The notes under the pieces: model-generated | What the model was told of the DNA's origin: nothing | Databases searched by the model: none | What the model saw: only the letters and a program-made list of their open reading frames with translations | Translations under genes and position numbers: made by a program | Assembly: GCA_011037195.1 (NCBI GenBank) | Contig: JAAEAF010006163.1 | Location: 1-64,000, forward strand | Direction of reading: 5' to 3' | From: Triatoma infestans | Taxonomy: Eukaryota; Arthropoda; Insecta; Hemiptera; Reduviidae | Length of the DNA stretch: 64,000 nucleotides | Shown here: positions 53,985 to 64,000 of the stretch, one piece after another | Layout of the letters: each line of letters opens with the position of its first letter | Position numbering within the stretch: position 1 is the stretch's first letter

Positions 53985-56900
53985 TTACTTCAGCCACTTT
54001 ACTATCCAATAGTTTTTCTTCCCTGAAAATATGAATTTATTATTAAATACAACGTTTATAGAAAATACACTCATTTCTGTCTTAAGATTACTTCCTACTT
54101 ATTTTATTAAAAATGCAAAATTAATTTAATTATTTCTATTACAATTTCATATGACTACCATTTATTTTTCTTCTAATAAATACTCTATTTTATAATTGAT
54201 TGGTCAAAAGAGTAAATATGAAAATTTACATACCAACTCGTAAAAGTGAAACATCATTTGGTAGAATGTGTACACCATGTACCAAAAGTTCTTCAGGATT
54301 TTTAGTTCTATTATGATTTATATAGAAACCGCCAGCATTTATGATTCTCTCAGCATCCGCTGCAAATATTATAATAAAATTCAATTCTTAATTACTCCAA
54401 GTTTACAGTTTTCACAAGCAATAAGGCGGTCAATTATTCGTCAATTGACCACAATTAACAAAAGTTGATGCTATGGTTTGACCCTTAATAATCATCCATT
54501 CCTCCAGCACAAACCTCCTATTATTTATCGACAAATGGTCCCCCCCTCAATGAAGGATGCAATAGATATAACCCCAGTTGCAAAAATCTCTCCAACAACC
54601 ATTGCAATCAGATAATAGTTTGTAATTATGAAAAATAACAATAAAAATTACATTCTGAAAGAAAACATTGGGCAGCTAATGCAACCTGCCTCACACTGAT
54701 TCCTGGCCTGAGCAATATTTCTATTATGGGTGCTCCTTTAAATATTGACGATATCTGAGCGGCTGTAAGCGTACTGAGTACTTTTAAATCGCTATCATAC
54801 ATTGCTGAAGTTGTACGACGAGCTTCTGCTAATCCTTCTTCTGTAACAATAATTTCTCTATAAATCCAACGCAGCAAAAAAAAAAAAAGAGTTAATTATA
54901 TTAAAACCAACTTGCTACATCACAACAGCATTCCATTATTCCAATTTAACAAAATATATATGAATACCTCCATGAACCAAAAGTGTGACCTGTTCTGCCA
55001 AATGCTTTTGAGCTCTTCGTTCTTCAGGTCTTGCCTTTTTGAAACATAACAGAAAACTTGAATTAATATTTCGTACAATATAATGTTTTATTCTAAAATA
55101 CTTTATTTCGAATTTTATTTACAACTAGAATGCTCTGTATGATTTAAATTTAGTCCAAAAATGTAATTTTAAAAATAAAAATCATTCATTATTACATTAT
55201 GTCTATTCATCAGGTCAGTTATCTCCCCAAGTTTCATGAAAGTAAGAAGTTTCAGCAACTGTTCAACTTGTGCATCTGGTACTCTAATGAAATATTGATA
55301 AAAGTCAAAAGGAGAAGTCATATTAGCATCTAACCATACTGCATTGCCTGCAGTTTTTCCAAACTTATCTCCAGCTTCTGATTTTATTAATGGCAACGTT
55401 AAACCTGAAAATAATCAATGTTTTTATGGTATATGTAATCATTAATATTAAATACCGAATAAATAAACTGCTAGGCAAAATTTTTGCATTAAACAAGATT
55501 TTCATTAAATTTATTTCGATGTAACATGGAATATTAGAGAAATAAATAAAAATGTAAATATACTTTATTTAAAAATTAGTTTTTCAGTTGTAAATGAATG
55601 TTCATGTGCAACAAACTGATGAATGTTCATGTGCCACAAACTGATAATGTTCATATCCAACAGACAAAATTTGGAAAAAAGCTTTGTAAGCTATATGGAT
55701 GGAAAATATCTAGAAATTACAGTCTGTTTAAAAGAAAGTAAAATATCCAGCAATCTGTATACTGAGGAAATTAAAGTTCGTAATTATTTTTTTGTTTTTT
55801 TTTTCTCTTCCTTTTGCAATAAACTTGACTTATTACTTGGCACTTGGAAATATTAGACAAATTGTAATCCTCTTCTTCACTCACTCAAACATCTCTGTGT
55901 GACCAGGTTGGGGCTGGTTCCAGTATTAACCCAATATCTTCAGTTTGGAAGCTGCAATTAATGGAGCTCTGGTGACGAATGTCATGGCAGTTGAACAGCG
56001 ACGTGCTGATAGTTGCCATAATATGAAAAATCTACTTTGTTCATTCAAGACGTATTCTATCTGTTCAATTCTGGACTCCTTAGTGGTTTATCTGGATAAA
56101 AGTACCTTAACATCCATAGACCAATCTCCTATAGATCTGTGTCACCATTTGATAATGTGAGTATACCTGTTTTAGATACGGAAAAAACCGTCTCTAATAA
56201 ACCGCGCAAATTCATTATATACTCAGAAAAACATCTTCTGAAACGACTCCTATGACATACGTATATCCTATAATCTGTAACAAGTTGCTCTCTAATATAA
56301 ACTGATCAAATTCCATCCCTTACTATCATAGAGACCCAGGTAAATATTTAGTTTATGTAAGGAATAATACCAAACTAAAACTCTCATATTGAAATAAAAT
56401 AAATTTAGTGAAAAATCTTGAGTAATACAAACTTTTATGCAGAATTGATAATGTTACAAAATTTACCGTAAACAGCCTTTCCCATGATCTTTGTAATTAG
56501 TTCATGCCCAGACATTATATTCCCCATTTGATCACTGCCTCCAACCTGCAATTAAATAATTGAAAAATAATAATGTGATAACTTAAAACATTCTTATTTA
56601 TAAAATAAAGTTTATATAATAATTAAGAATATCGAGATAAGTTTCAATTAGGTATCTAATTTTTTTTTTAAGCAGAAGAATAGTGAACTTCATGAAAATG
56701 AACAAGCAAATAACAACAAAGAAAACTAACAAACTAAATAAACTTAAATTAACCTGAAATCTGCAATTATAATTTTTAAGTAGATGTAACCAATCAAAAG
56801 CCTGGAAGACTTGATAAGAAAATTCTGTATAACTCATACCGACTTCTGATTGCAGCCTGCTCTCTACTGAGGTGCGTGATAACATTGTACCCATTCGAAA

Positions 56901-57757
56901 ATGACGCCCAATATTGCTTATAAAATCAACTGCATTTTGATTTTCATACCATGTTAGATTATCCAGAATCCTATAAAAATATGACTTTTGGTGCAATTCA
57001 AAAGGAATCTAAAATCGACGTGCAGGGTCGAGGAGTGGATAGAATGACGATAATAATCATAGTAGGTTGTATTTTCAAATGGATAATATACATAGAAAAT
57101 AGGGGTATAATGAAATATAAAAATATATATCAAATAATGGTGTGTAAAAGTTAATAAGCTGAGTTATAATTACCTAATTGGATTTAAACTCTTTTCTTTC
57201 ATAAAATATTGTTGATGATTTTCAAATATTCTTGACAAATTCTTAGATAAACTATGACTGTTTTGCTTTATTACATCTACATTTTGTTCGTCTCTATCTC
57301 TGCTGCGCCCCGAAGGATCACCTATTCGACCAGTAGCTCCACCTAACTACAAATTAGGTTTCTTCTAGCCATCAGCAAAATGTAGCAAATTAATTTTATG
57401 AAAAAAATTAAATTATTTCTTACTAGTGCAATAGCATGATGACCACCTCTCTGCCAATGTAGGAGATTTATAATAACAAGAAGATTTCCTAAATGTAAGC
57501 TATTAGCTGTAGGGTCAAATCCTGCATAAACACATTGAGGGGCTGCGTTACAAAGATCTATAACGTCTTGCCTATGAAATCAATATTAATATAAGCAAAA
57601 GTAAAATAAACAGAGTTAAATAAATTACTGTAACTTACACTGATGTGCTAGGAAATATATCATTATACATTCCTCTTTCTTGAAGGCCCATTATATTTCT
57701 GCTAGAGAAATATCTAGCCAGACAAGAAAACTGAACCAATAATCTCTTTCGCAACAT
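53985..57757 (-). CDS. YARS2: Mitochondrial tyrosyl-tRNA synthetase, 10 exons
   Basis: YARS2 charges mitochondrial tRNA-Tyr with tyrosine in the matrix. Exons on the minus strand: 57757-57639, 57571-57424, 57346-57174, 56970-56754, 56545-56467, 55404-55196, 55034-54968, 54840-54652, 54359-54234 and 54022-53985. All junctions are GT-AG with matching phases, giving 1365 nt and 454 residues (family about 440-480). The N-terminus [20 protein letters not shown] is basic and hydrophobic, as in mitochondrial presequences. [15 protein letters not shown] carries the class I HIGH-like signature, and [23 protein letters not shown] and [10 protein letters not shown] line the tyrosine pocket. [12 protein letters not shown] is the KMSKS-like loop, and [15 protein letters not shown] with [18 protein letters not shown] is the S4-like RNA-binding tail. 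The start is the first ATG; the stop TAA is at 53987-53985. Nothing suggests decay. Confidence 0.95.
55860..56170. other. GC-richer block within a YARS2 intron
   Basis: Between exons 5 and 6 a 300-bp block (CATCTCTGTGTGACCAGGTT onward) stands out from the AT-rich intron. It looks like an old transposon scrap but matches no element recognised in this window. Confidence 0.3.
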
Positions 57758-58135
57758 TTCACTACATTATATAAAATTCCAAAATGTGATTGAACAGTCC
57801 GTTAAGGATTCCCCGATTATACTAGAACCAAGAAAAACTGTAACCTACTATTCACATGTTTTGCCTGCATGGTTAGTGTAACCTTCATTTTCTAATTTTT
57901 CAGACTTTATAGAAGAATCAAGTTCTTTACAAGTTAAAGTTTGTCTGTTTAGCAAAATGTCGATTACTTAGTGAACACAATATTTCCAGAGGTTATTGTA
58001 AATTTTTGAGAGTAAGAAGTATCTCATATCAAGACTTTGTTTTGATTTATTTGATCCCATAGTTTTGTGTTCTCTGTTCTACTTGTTACTGTTTTACTTT
58101 TATTATTATTTATAAAGACAACATCCTTTTAAAAA
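57758..58135. promoter_or_regulatory. Shared upstream region of YARS2 and POLR3F (candidate bidirectional promoter)
   Basis: Only 378 bp separate the divergent start codons. This interval must therefore contain both 5' untranslated regions and either two compact promoters or one bidirectional promoter. No TATA box at a fitting distance is evident. The control logic is inference from spacing alone. Confidence 0.55.
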
Positions 58136-60104
58136 ATGAGTTCAAAGAAAGCATCTTCATCAAAATCAAAAACCTCCACCAAGAAAATGGATCAAAATGA
58201 ACAACTGTACTTATCGTTCAAAGATTCCTTTGTAATATTTCATAAATTTCTCTTCATATTCTAATATTTTCCTTTCTATATGTTCTAGTATTCTTGCTGC
58301 AGCAGCTGCTGGTGGTGAAAAAGGTTGCTTTGATGAAGATTTACAAAAAGCTCAACCATCTTTATCAAATGAAGAAAGAATTACTATAATTAATAAATTG
58401 ATTGCTCAGGTAGGGCTATATATCTATTTATTTATTTTTTTTGTATGCGCTAATTAACTCGTTTTTATTTTAATTATTTCCTTCTTCCTCCATGTGAAGA
58501 GGCTGTTAGATATATATCAAGTGGGTGGAAAACTTGCTTACAAAACGAAGGTACAAGACACTAGTGAGCCAAGCGATTTGAAAGATGCCGATAATGAGGA
58601 GAAAATAGTTTATGGATTAATTAAAGAAGCTGGTAATAAAGGAATATGGATGAGGGATATAAGGTTTAAATCGAATTTGCAACCAACAGTACTCAATAAA
58701 ATACTTAAGAGTTTTGAAAATAAAAAAATCATCAAAGCTGTTAAATCAGTTGCAGTGAGTGAATCCTTTTTATATAGTTATTCCAAAGGTTTTCTTAATG
58801 AAAGATTTTTAATGAATAGTATTGTTTCAATAATTAATTATAATTCTAATTTATCGCAGTTTCTGATTAAATTTTTAAAAATAAAACAGTAATTGCTGTA
58901 TGCTTTAATTCTTAAATATACATATAATAATTGAATCTTATATATAATAATTATCTTTTTAAGTAATTTTAACGTTATAGGCACATAAGAAAAAAGTGTA
59001 TATGCTCTTTGAATTGGAACCTGACAGTACACTTACTGGAGGATCTTGGTACAGTGACCAAGATTTCGAGTCAGAATTTGTTGATGTACTTAATCAACAA
59101 TGTTACAGGTTTGTAAATCTTTTTTGTGGTAATTATTTTCTTTTGTTGAAGTTCCATTTCAATAAAATATTTGAAGCCTCTTTGATTTGTAAAATATTTT
59201 TTTCTCCCCTTGAATATTTATATATCGGACAACTCTAAAATGTTAATCTTGAAATATTTGTTATAACTCATTGATGGATCTTAAAATTTTTGTCAAAATC
59301 AGTTTATTGAAATTACTGCTTTACTGTGTATTATTAACTTTGTTAAAACTGATCCGAGATGTTTATTTTCACAAGTATTGTATTTGTTCATATATTTGAC
59401 ATTTGTTTATAGCTTTTTACATTTTAGAAGTTTTGACAAAGAATAAGTAATTGTGAACAGGCTTAAGTCTAAAGTCTAAATGGCAGAATTTCTACCTTAC
59501 AAAATCTCCGTGATACAGACATGAGAGGCGCTAAAGTAACTTAATTGATGTTCTTATTTTACCATGAGAAATTAGTATTTGTATAAAAATGTTGCAGATA
59601 TCTGATTGAACTCAGACAGAAACATGATGCAGATCCTGCTATTAAAAAAAAAGGCCCAGTAGTATACTATAATCTGGTCTCAGCCTCTCCGTCCCAAGTG
59701 TGTAAATTTATTTCTGAATTAGGCATCAGCAAAGTGAGTATGCCTTTCGATTTCTTATCCTAGCAAAATAATGATTTCCTCCATTTTATTATTTTCTCAC
59801 GATTACTAAATAAAAATAATCATTTAAGGTGGCTCTGTCAGAGGAAGATATTCGTACAATTTTGGATACTTTATTATATGATGGGAAAGTTGAACGACGT
59901 GTTATGCCTGGCGGTGGTGGATACTTATATAGAGCTGCAGAACGTCTAGTTGATTCCGCCGGTCTTGTATGTTTACCTTGTGGTGTTTGCCCGGTAATGT
60001 CAAGTTGTAATCTTAAAGGACAAGTATCACCACTCTCTTGTCCTTATCTTAAAGACTGGGGTTTAAAAGCCATTGTCAAACAACAAGGGACTGACGATAT
60101 ATGA
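58136..60104 (+). CDS. POLR3F: RNA polymerase III subunit RPC6 (RPC39/C34), 6 exons
   Basis: RPC6 is part of the RPC3-RPC6-RPC7 subcomplex that opens promoter DNA and contacts TFIIIB during transcription of tRNA and 5S genes in the nucleus. Exons: 58136 to about 58215, 58289-58409, 58500-58754, 58981-59108, 59598-59733 and 59829-60104, about 331 residues (human 316). Winged-helix repeats are recognisable from LSNEERITIINKLIAQ, EAGNKGIWMRDIRFKSNLQP, KIIKAVKSVA and GGSWYSDQDFESEFVDVLNQ to LSEEDIRTILDTLLYDGKVE. The C-terminus keeps the four cysteines of the Fe-S site (PCGVCPVMSSC, then SCPYLKDW). A Ser/Lys-rich N-terminal extension precedes the first domain. The exon 1-2 junction is uncertain: the best GTAATA donor (58232) breaks the phase, while a weaker donor at 58216 keeps it. 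AATAAA is at 60181-60186. Confidence 0.93.
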
Positions 60105-60180
60105 GTACCTATAAAAGTAATAACAGTTTTTGCCATTTTATATGATGACATGAACTTGAATACTGAATAATATTTATTAA

Positions 60181-60186
60181 AATAAA
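60181..60186 (+). terminator. Polyadenylation signal of POLR3F
   Basis: AATAAA lies 77 bp after the POLR3F stop codon, within the usual range. A second AATAAA lies near 60268. Confidence 0.55.
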
Positions 60187-62322
60187 CCGCTATATTTTTC
60201 CTTATAGTAAGGAAGGAATTCATAGTTTTTTGGATCTCTTTTATGTAATGTACATTCTGTAAATACTTAATAAATGTATAATTCAACGTTATTTTATCTC
60301 TCTCTCTCTCTTATACATACATATATATAAAATTTACCATAATAGTTAAATGTTTTTAGATATCGGAAGCTATTGTTTTAACAGATTTAGTATGTTATCA
60401 GCAGTAATACCAGAAATGCTAACTTTTCCGGTAACTTTGGTTAGATATCTGAGGCAAGTGTGAGTGCGAATGGAAGCAATGCACGATTTAATAGTCTCCA
60501 ACATTACAAAAAAAAGAAGAAAAATATCCCGAACATTCCACTACAAAGATCGTATCATTTTAGACTGTATAATTTTTTTTCAGTGGAATATTTTTGTGGA
60601 GTTGGGTACAATATGTATTTTAACATCGAAGAACCACTTAGATAATAATTTTTAAAGAATACAGTAATTAAAAAACACCTGAGTTTCTTGGTTGAGACCG
60701 CGGTCAGTGGTCCGACGTTTCGTCCACGTTACAATGAGTCTCTTCAGGGTCATTACACCTTGAAAGCTAATAAGTCAATGAATCTCCATGGGGAGGCTCA
60801 GATATCGAGCGCTTTATAACTCATATTGTGAAGGCTGTGATTCTATACTAAGTTTGTGATATCGCAAACATGTGCATTAAAAAAAAAAATAGACCATTCA
60901 AATAATTATTTTATTTCTTTACATTTTTATTATCAGCTATCCAGCGACTCTCAAAATACTCTGTTTGGATTGGAACATTGGATAAATGTTAGTACACTAT
61001 TATTTTTGATAGAAAGTAAGGTAAGTTAAGATCTTTTCTCTAATAATAATTAACCGCAGTGGGATTATATTTGAATTTCTATTGTCAACTTCGATTTGCG
61101 AAGCACCACTCTCTCATGTTTCGGCTTTAACATTTCTGTATATTTTTGATGATCTAGTGCAATTCCATTATCAGCTTAGCATTAAGTTTGGCTGTATTCC
61201 TTTCTATTTGGGCTAAGGAAAGGTGCTAGTAGCAGTAGATGTTTCAGACGCCAAAATCCATTTAAAACTTCTAATACAATAAGGGATCATCGTTTTCCGC
61301 AATGGCCGGACATGTTTATGCATGAGGAAGGTGCAATACGCATTGACCACACCCACAACCTAAGATAACAATTCATTCGAATGACTACAGATGAGTAATA
61401 AATCAACATAAATTAATCATGCTCTGCCTAGAAATCATCCACAAAAGATTGAGTTTCATTAAGTTTGTGTAATATCAATTCCAAACAACGTACAATTGTT
61501 GCATAAACTACTGCGCTTACTTGGACTTCTTTCAAGAGATCATCACTTGTAACGAAGCACAAGTTCGCATTAAGAGTCGGAAAGTAAATGGCAAAGTACA
61601 AGTGGAAATATTCACAATTTTCAACAAGTAAATTTACGTTTACTTCTTTGGGACTCAGAGGCCAAGTACGAAAAATTATAACGAGAGGAGCACAACAGTA
61701 AAAGAGCACCCTTTACTTGAGATAATTACTGATAGATTAAAGCAAAAGCTTTGAGGTTGCAAGAAAACTCTTGAAGTTTGGAGTTTGAGATAACCCTATT
61801 GTCAAATATGTCCTGATCGTGGTCACTTTGTGGTCAACTCAAAAAGCCTTCAAGAGTCGGTGTGAGGACTAAAAAGAGAAGAAAGCTGAGCATTCTGGTC
61901 TCATTTAGTTGAAAATAATCATTTTAAGTTCATGAAAAAACTTGCACAAATGGTAAGTGCGAGGAAAACAAATATGTCGAATAATATTAATGCAAGTTTT
62001 TTCATTAAATCACTTCATTTTGGGTAATTATTGACATCCCTGTGTGAAGATAAAAATGGGCAACTCTAAAATGTTAGGTACTAAATTCTATAGGATTATT
62101 TTTGCCATAAAATATGCAGCTGCACAAGAGTTCCTAGGATTTCTATTAAAAATGATACATATATTTTAACATATCTTCGTTAAAAATGTTGTTTAAAATG
62201 ATTCTTATAGTTATAATAAAAAATCGTAGACATTTCATAAAAATTATCGTAATTTTAAATTTTATGTTATCCTAGTTATTGGTTCTAGTTATTATGTTAT
62301 CTATGTAGTTATTATTATAATG
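60187..62322. other. Intergenic stretch with a CGAAACGTCGG repeat scrap
   Basis: The minus strand at 60751-60711 reads GACCCTGAAGAGACTCATTG, then GGACGAAACGTCGGACC and a CCGCGGTCTCAACC block, which looks like the end of a dispersed element. A CT microsatellite lies at 60298-60310. The minus open frame 61709-61428 (93 codons, VSAVVYATIVRCLELILHKL) might be a gene fragment but has no family signature. Confidence 0.4.
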
Positions 62323-62532
62323 CAGAGCTGAAAAACATCAGAAATTTGTTTCCTTGATGACCAGCTATATTTTGGAGTTATCCTAAACTGTTTGCACAAA
62401 TCAATATGTAAACTGATTTTTGGACTTGCACGTGTGTAATATCATACTATTTATCAAGACATCCTTAAGATTGGTGGATGCCCGAAACCGGTCGATGAAG
62501 CAGGCTATCAGGAAAAAAAATCTCTGATATGA
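62323..62532. repeat. Diverged hairpin repeat with GCCCGAAACCGGTCGATG
   Basis: Left arm GCAGAGCTGAAAAACATCAG and right arm GGCTATCAGGAAAAAAAATC with TCTGATAT correspond to the compact copy at 29139-29247. The GCCCGAAACCGGTCGATG core is identical between them. Confidence 0.55.
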
Positions 62533-62599
62533 CATCTCGATTAATTTTACGAATATTAAGAAAGCAGGAAAAAATGCAACTTTTTTTTTTCGTTTTTGT

Positions 62600-62918
62600 T
62601 TACTTTCCGAATTTGTGTATATCGGGCAGTGACTGCTTGGACGGTGGATCAGGTGGCTCCATTTTTAATGACATTAAAAAGCACTCATCTTGTTCCATAT
62701 ATCTGCTTTTAAGTAAAAATTCTTTTAGGACAGGATTTTCCATTAAACCAAATTGACTTGCAACTCTTTGCCATTCTTCCAAACATACCATCATTTTCCC
62801 TAGATGAGAATTAGTACCAGATAAACTTACAACTTGCTGTTGTGGTTGAGTTTTTAATTTACTGAGAACTGTTTCTTCATTTAATGATGTACCTGAAGAA
62901 CTTATACTTTTCTCAGAC
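62600..62918 (-). CDS. Unidentified protein, last exon
   Basis: Minus-strand exon after an AG acceptor at 62920-62919. It continues in frame for about 105 residues to TAA at 62602-62600. The first part is Ser/Gln-rich and probably disordered (SEKSISSSGTSLNEETVLSK, KTQPQQQVVSL). The second is likely helical (CLEEWQRVASQFGLMENPVL, KEFLLKSRYM), followed by a Pro-rich end (KMEPPDPPSKQSLPDIH). The open frame, codon bias and acceptor site suggest a real C-terminal exon. I do not recognise the family. Its entry phase (one base completes a split codon) does not fit direct joining to the exon at 63723-64000, so at least one exon is missing between them, or they belong to different transcripts. Confidence 0.5.
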
Positions 62919-63359
62919 CTATAATTAATAAACAGTCATTAATTTATGCAATGAATCTCTCATTTTTATTAACATTGTACTAACGAAAAAACTGCGGCCT
63001 CTTTCATGCACACACTTACATTCACGCAGATATTAAGCGAAAACTCTTTCGCACTTAGCGATTATTTAAAAGGATTGAAGGTACCTTCTCTTTTGAAATT
63101 TTTTAATCCAATGTTAGCTAAGTATATTTTAATCAATGTCTGTCTGTTTAATTATCATGCAAAAGTCTAGTAGAGCTTTTTACATCAGAAATTTGACTCA
63201 TTTCAATAATAAGCAACCTTTCTTTAACAAGCATAATTTACTCCCTACTTGTAAGGGAAAATGATAAAAAAACACTAAATAATTTAAGAACAATTTTATT
63301 TACAGAATCTATTCAAAAATAAATTTCTAACAACTTCTGTTCTAAACATAATGCATTTT

Positions 63360-63610
63360 TCATGACACCCTTCTACTGCTATAAGAGGAAGCATTGCAGT
63401 TTTGTCCAATTTTTTATAATATTTTTCATATATAGGTTTACAAACGATCATTTCTTTGTTTGCTTGTGCACAACTTAGTACTATAAATTCTATACCAAAA
63501 CTACAATTTCGTTTTTATGATGAACGTAATAGGTAGAATGCGAAATGGGTTTCAAAAAAGTGTGAATAAAAGGTCATTCTGGAAAGTTACTATTTATAAA
63601 TTATTTTCCC
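63360..63610 (-). repeat. Possible degenerate HINE-like fragment in an intron
   Basis: CTGCTATAAGAGGAAGCATT and GCAGTTTTGTCCAATTTT resemble a decayed form of the family's 3' hairpin and CGTGTCAAATTTTC block. Support is weak because only the end is similar. Confidence 0.3.
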
Positions 63611-63722
63611 TAAAACGCACCCCTCCTAACACATGTTCACACGGCCTTTTAAATTTGAGAAGCACTGCAGTAGAGTTAAAGGATTTTTAATGAAATAAAT
63701 AATTATATAAATAAAAATATAC

Positions 63723-64000
63723 TTGCATAGAAATTGTTGTTTCAGAAATATTAGAATCTTCTGATATTGAAGGCCACAAAGAGATATTTTTTGCAAGTTT
63801 AAAAAAATCCTTATTATTAAGTTGTTCTTGTGATGTACATGCAGACATTAATTGAAATAATTTTGGTGGCAGTCGACCAAATAATGCCGATACGATATGT
63901 AATAGTGCAGGTAAATAAGGCCTTGTTTCTGTAATAGTTCCGAAAAACATACAATATTCTTTGCTTCTAATTTCTTTATGAGTTTTCATCATAATATATA
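63723..64000 (-). CDS. Unidentified protein, internal or first exon (runs off the window)
   Basis: Minus-strand frame from the right edge encodes about 90 residues. It has two adjacent ATG codons at 63992-63987, then THKEIRSKEYCMFFGTITET, RPYLPALLHIVSALFGRLPP, KLFQLMSACTSQEQ and ISLWPSISEDSNIS, and ends ISMQ at a GTATAT donor in phase 0. The PALLHIVSALFGRLPPKLFQLM segment looks like an amphipathic helix pair as in helical-repeat proteins. No transmembrane segment or catalytic motif is obvious. It probably belongs to the same gene as 62600-62918 given the strand and about 800 bp spacing, but this is not proven. The function is unknown to me. Confidence 0.45.

Noticed and set aside
55945..56160. 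71-codon open frame inside the YARS2 intron
   Set aside because: It lies between two well-matched exons on the opposite strand; no family signature; probably a repeat scrap.
61428..61709. 93-codon minus-strand open frame as a gene
   Set aside because: The frame is open and somewhat protein-like, but has no start context, splice sites or family that I can support; mentioned only in the intergenic entry.

Overview
This window is animal nuclear DNA, very AT-rich and packed with transposons, and most likely from an insect. Two observations support this. First, there is an exon of an allatostatin-A-type neuropeptide receptor and two compact intron-bearing housekeeping genes. Second, the repeats are typical of insects: I/R1/RTE/Jockey-like LINEs, a tRNA-derived SINE, Tc1 and piggyBac relics, and a DINE-1/HINE-like repeat. 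I cannot name the species. No bacterial operon, rRNA, intact tRNA or CRISPR array is present.

Layout. From 0 to 15.9 kb the window is repeat-rich and carries LINE fragments, foldback elements, a LINE 3' end with a SINE nested in it, and several HINE-like copies. At 15.90-16.66 kb (minus strand) lies the first coding exon of the receptor. From 17.1 to 18.8 kb a HINE-like copy is interrupted by a LINE. At 18.93-24.04 kb there is a nearly complete two-ORF LINE with a perfect 12-bp target-site duplication, inserted into an older RTE-like LINE fragment. From 24.3 to 30.9 kb are a foldback nested in a HINE-like copy and an R1-like LINE whose 5' end is inverted. From 31.6 to 34.2 kb is a palindromic composite built from five tRNA-Ser-like modules. 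From 34.9 to 53.4 kb are more HINE-like copies, a 5'-truncated LINE with a 17-bp target duplication, a piggyBac relic, a SINE, a decayed RNase-H-bearing LINE and a Tc1 element with a LINE inside it.

The gene-rich part is 53.98-60.10 kb. YARS2 (mitochondrial tyrosyl-tRNA synthetase, 10 exons, minus strand) and POLR3F/RPC6 (RNA polymerase III subunit, 6 exons, plus strand) stand head to head with 378 bp between their start codons. Both have roles linked to tRNA and they may share a promoter. At the right edge (62.60-64.00 kb, minus strand) are two exons that I could not assign to a family. The receptor, YARS2 and POLR3F are the only host genes recognised with confidence. Most other open frames are transposon remnants or chance.

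The dominant structural theme is one repeat family (about 0.7-1 kb when intact). It starts with TC and a small hairpin, has a CA microsatellite near its middle and ends in a CTTCCTCTTACT/AGTAAGAGGAAG hairpin. At least a dozen copies are present and many served as landing sites for other elements, so the relative order of several insertions can be read directly from target duplications.
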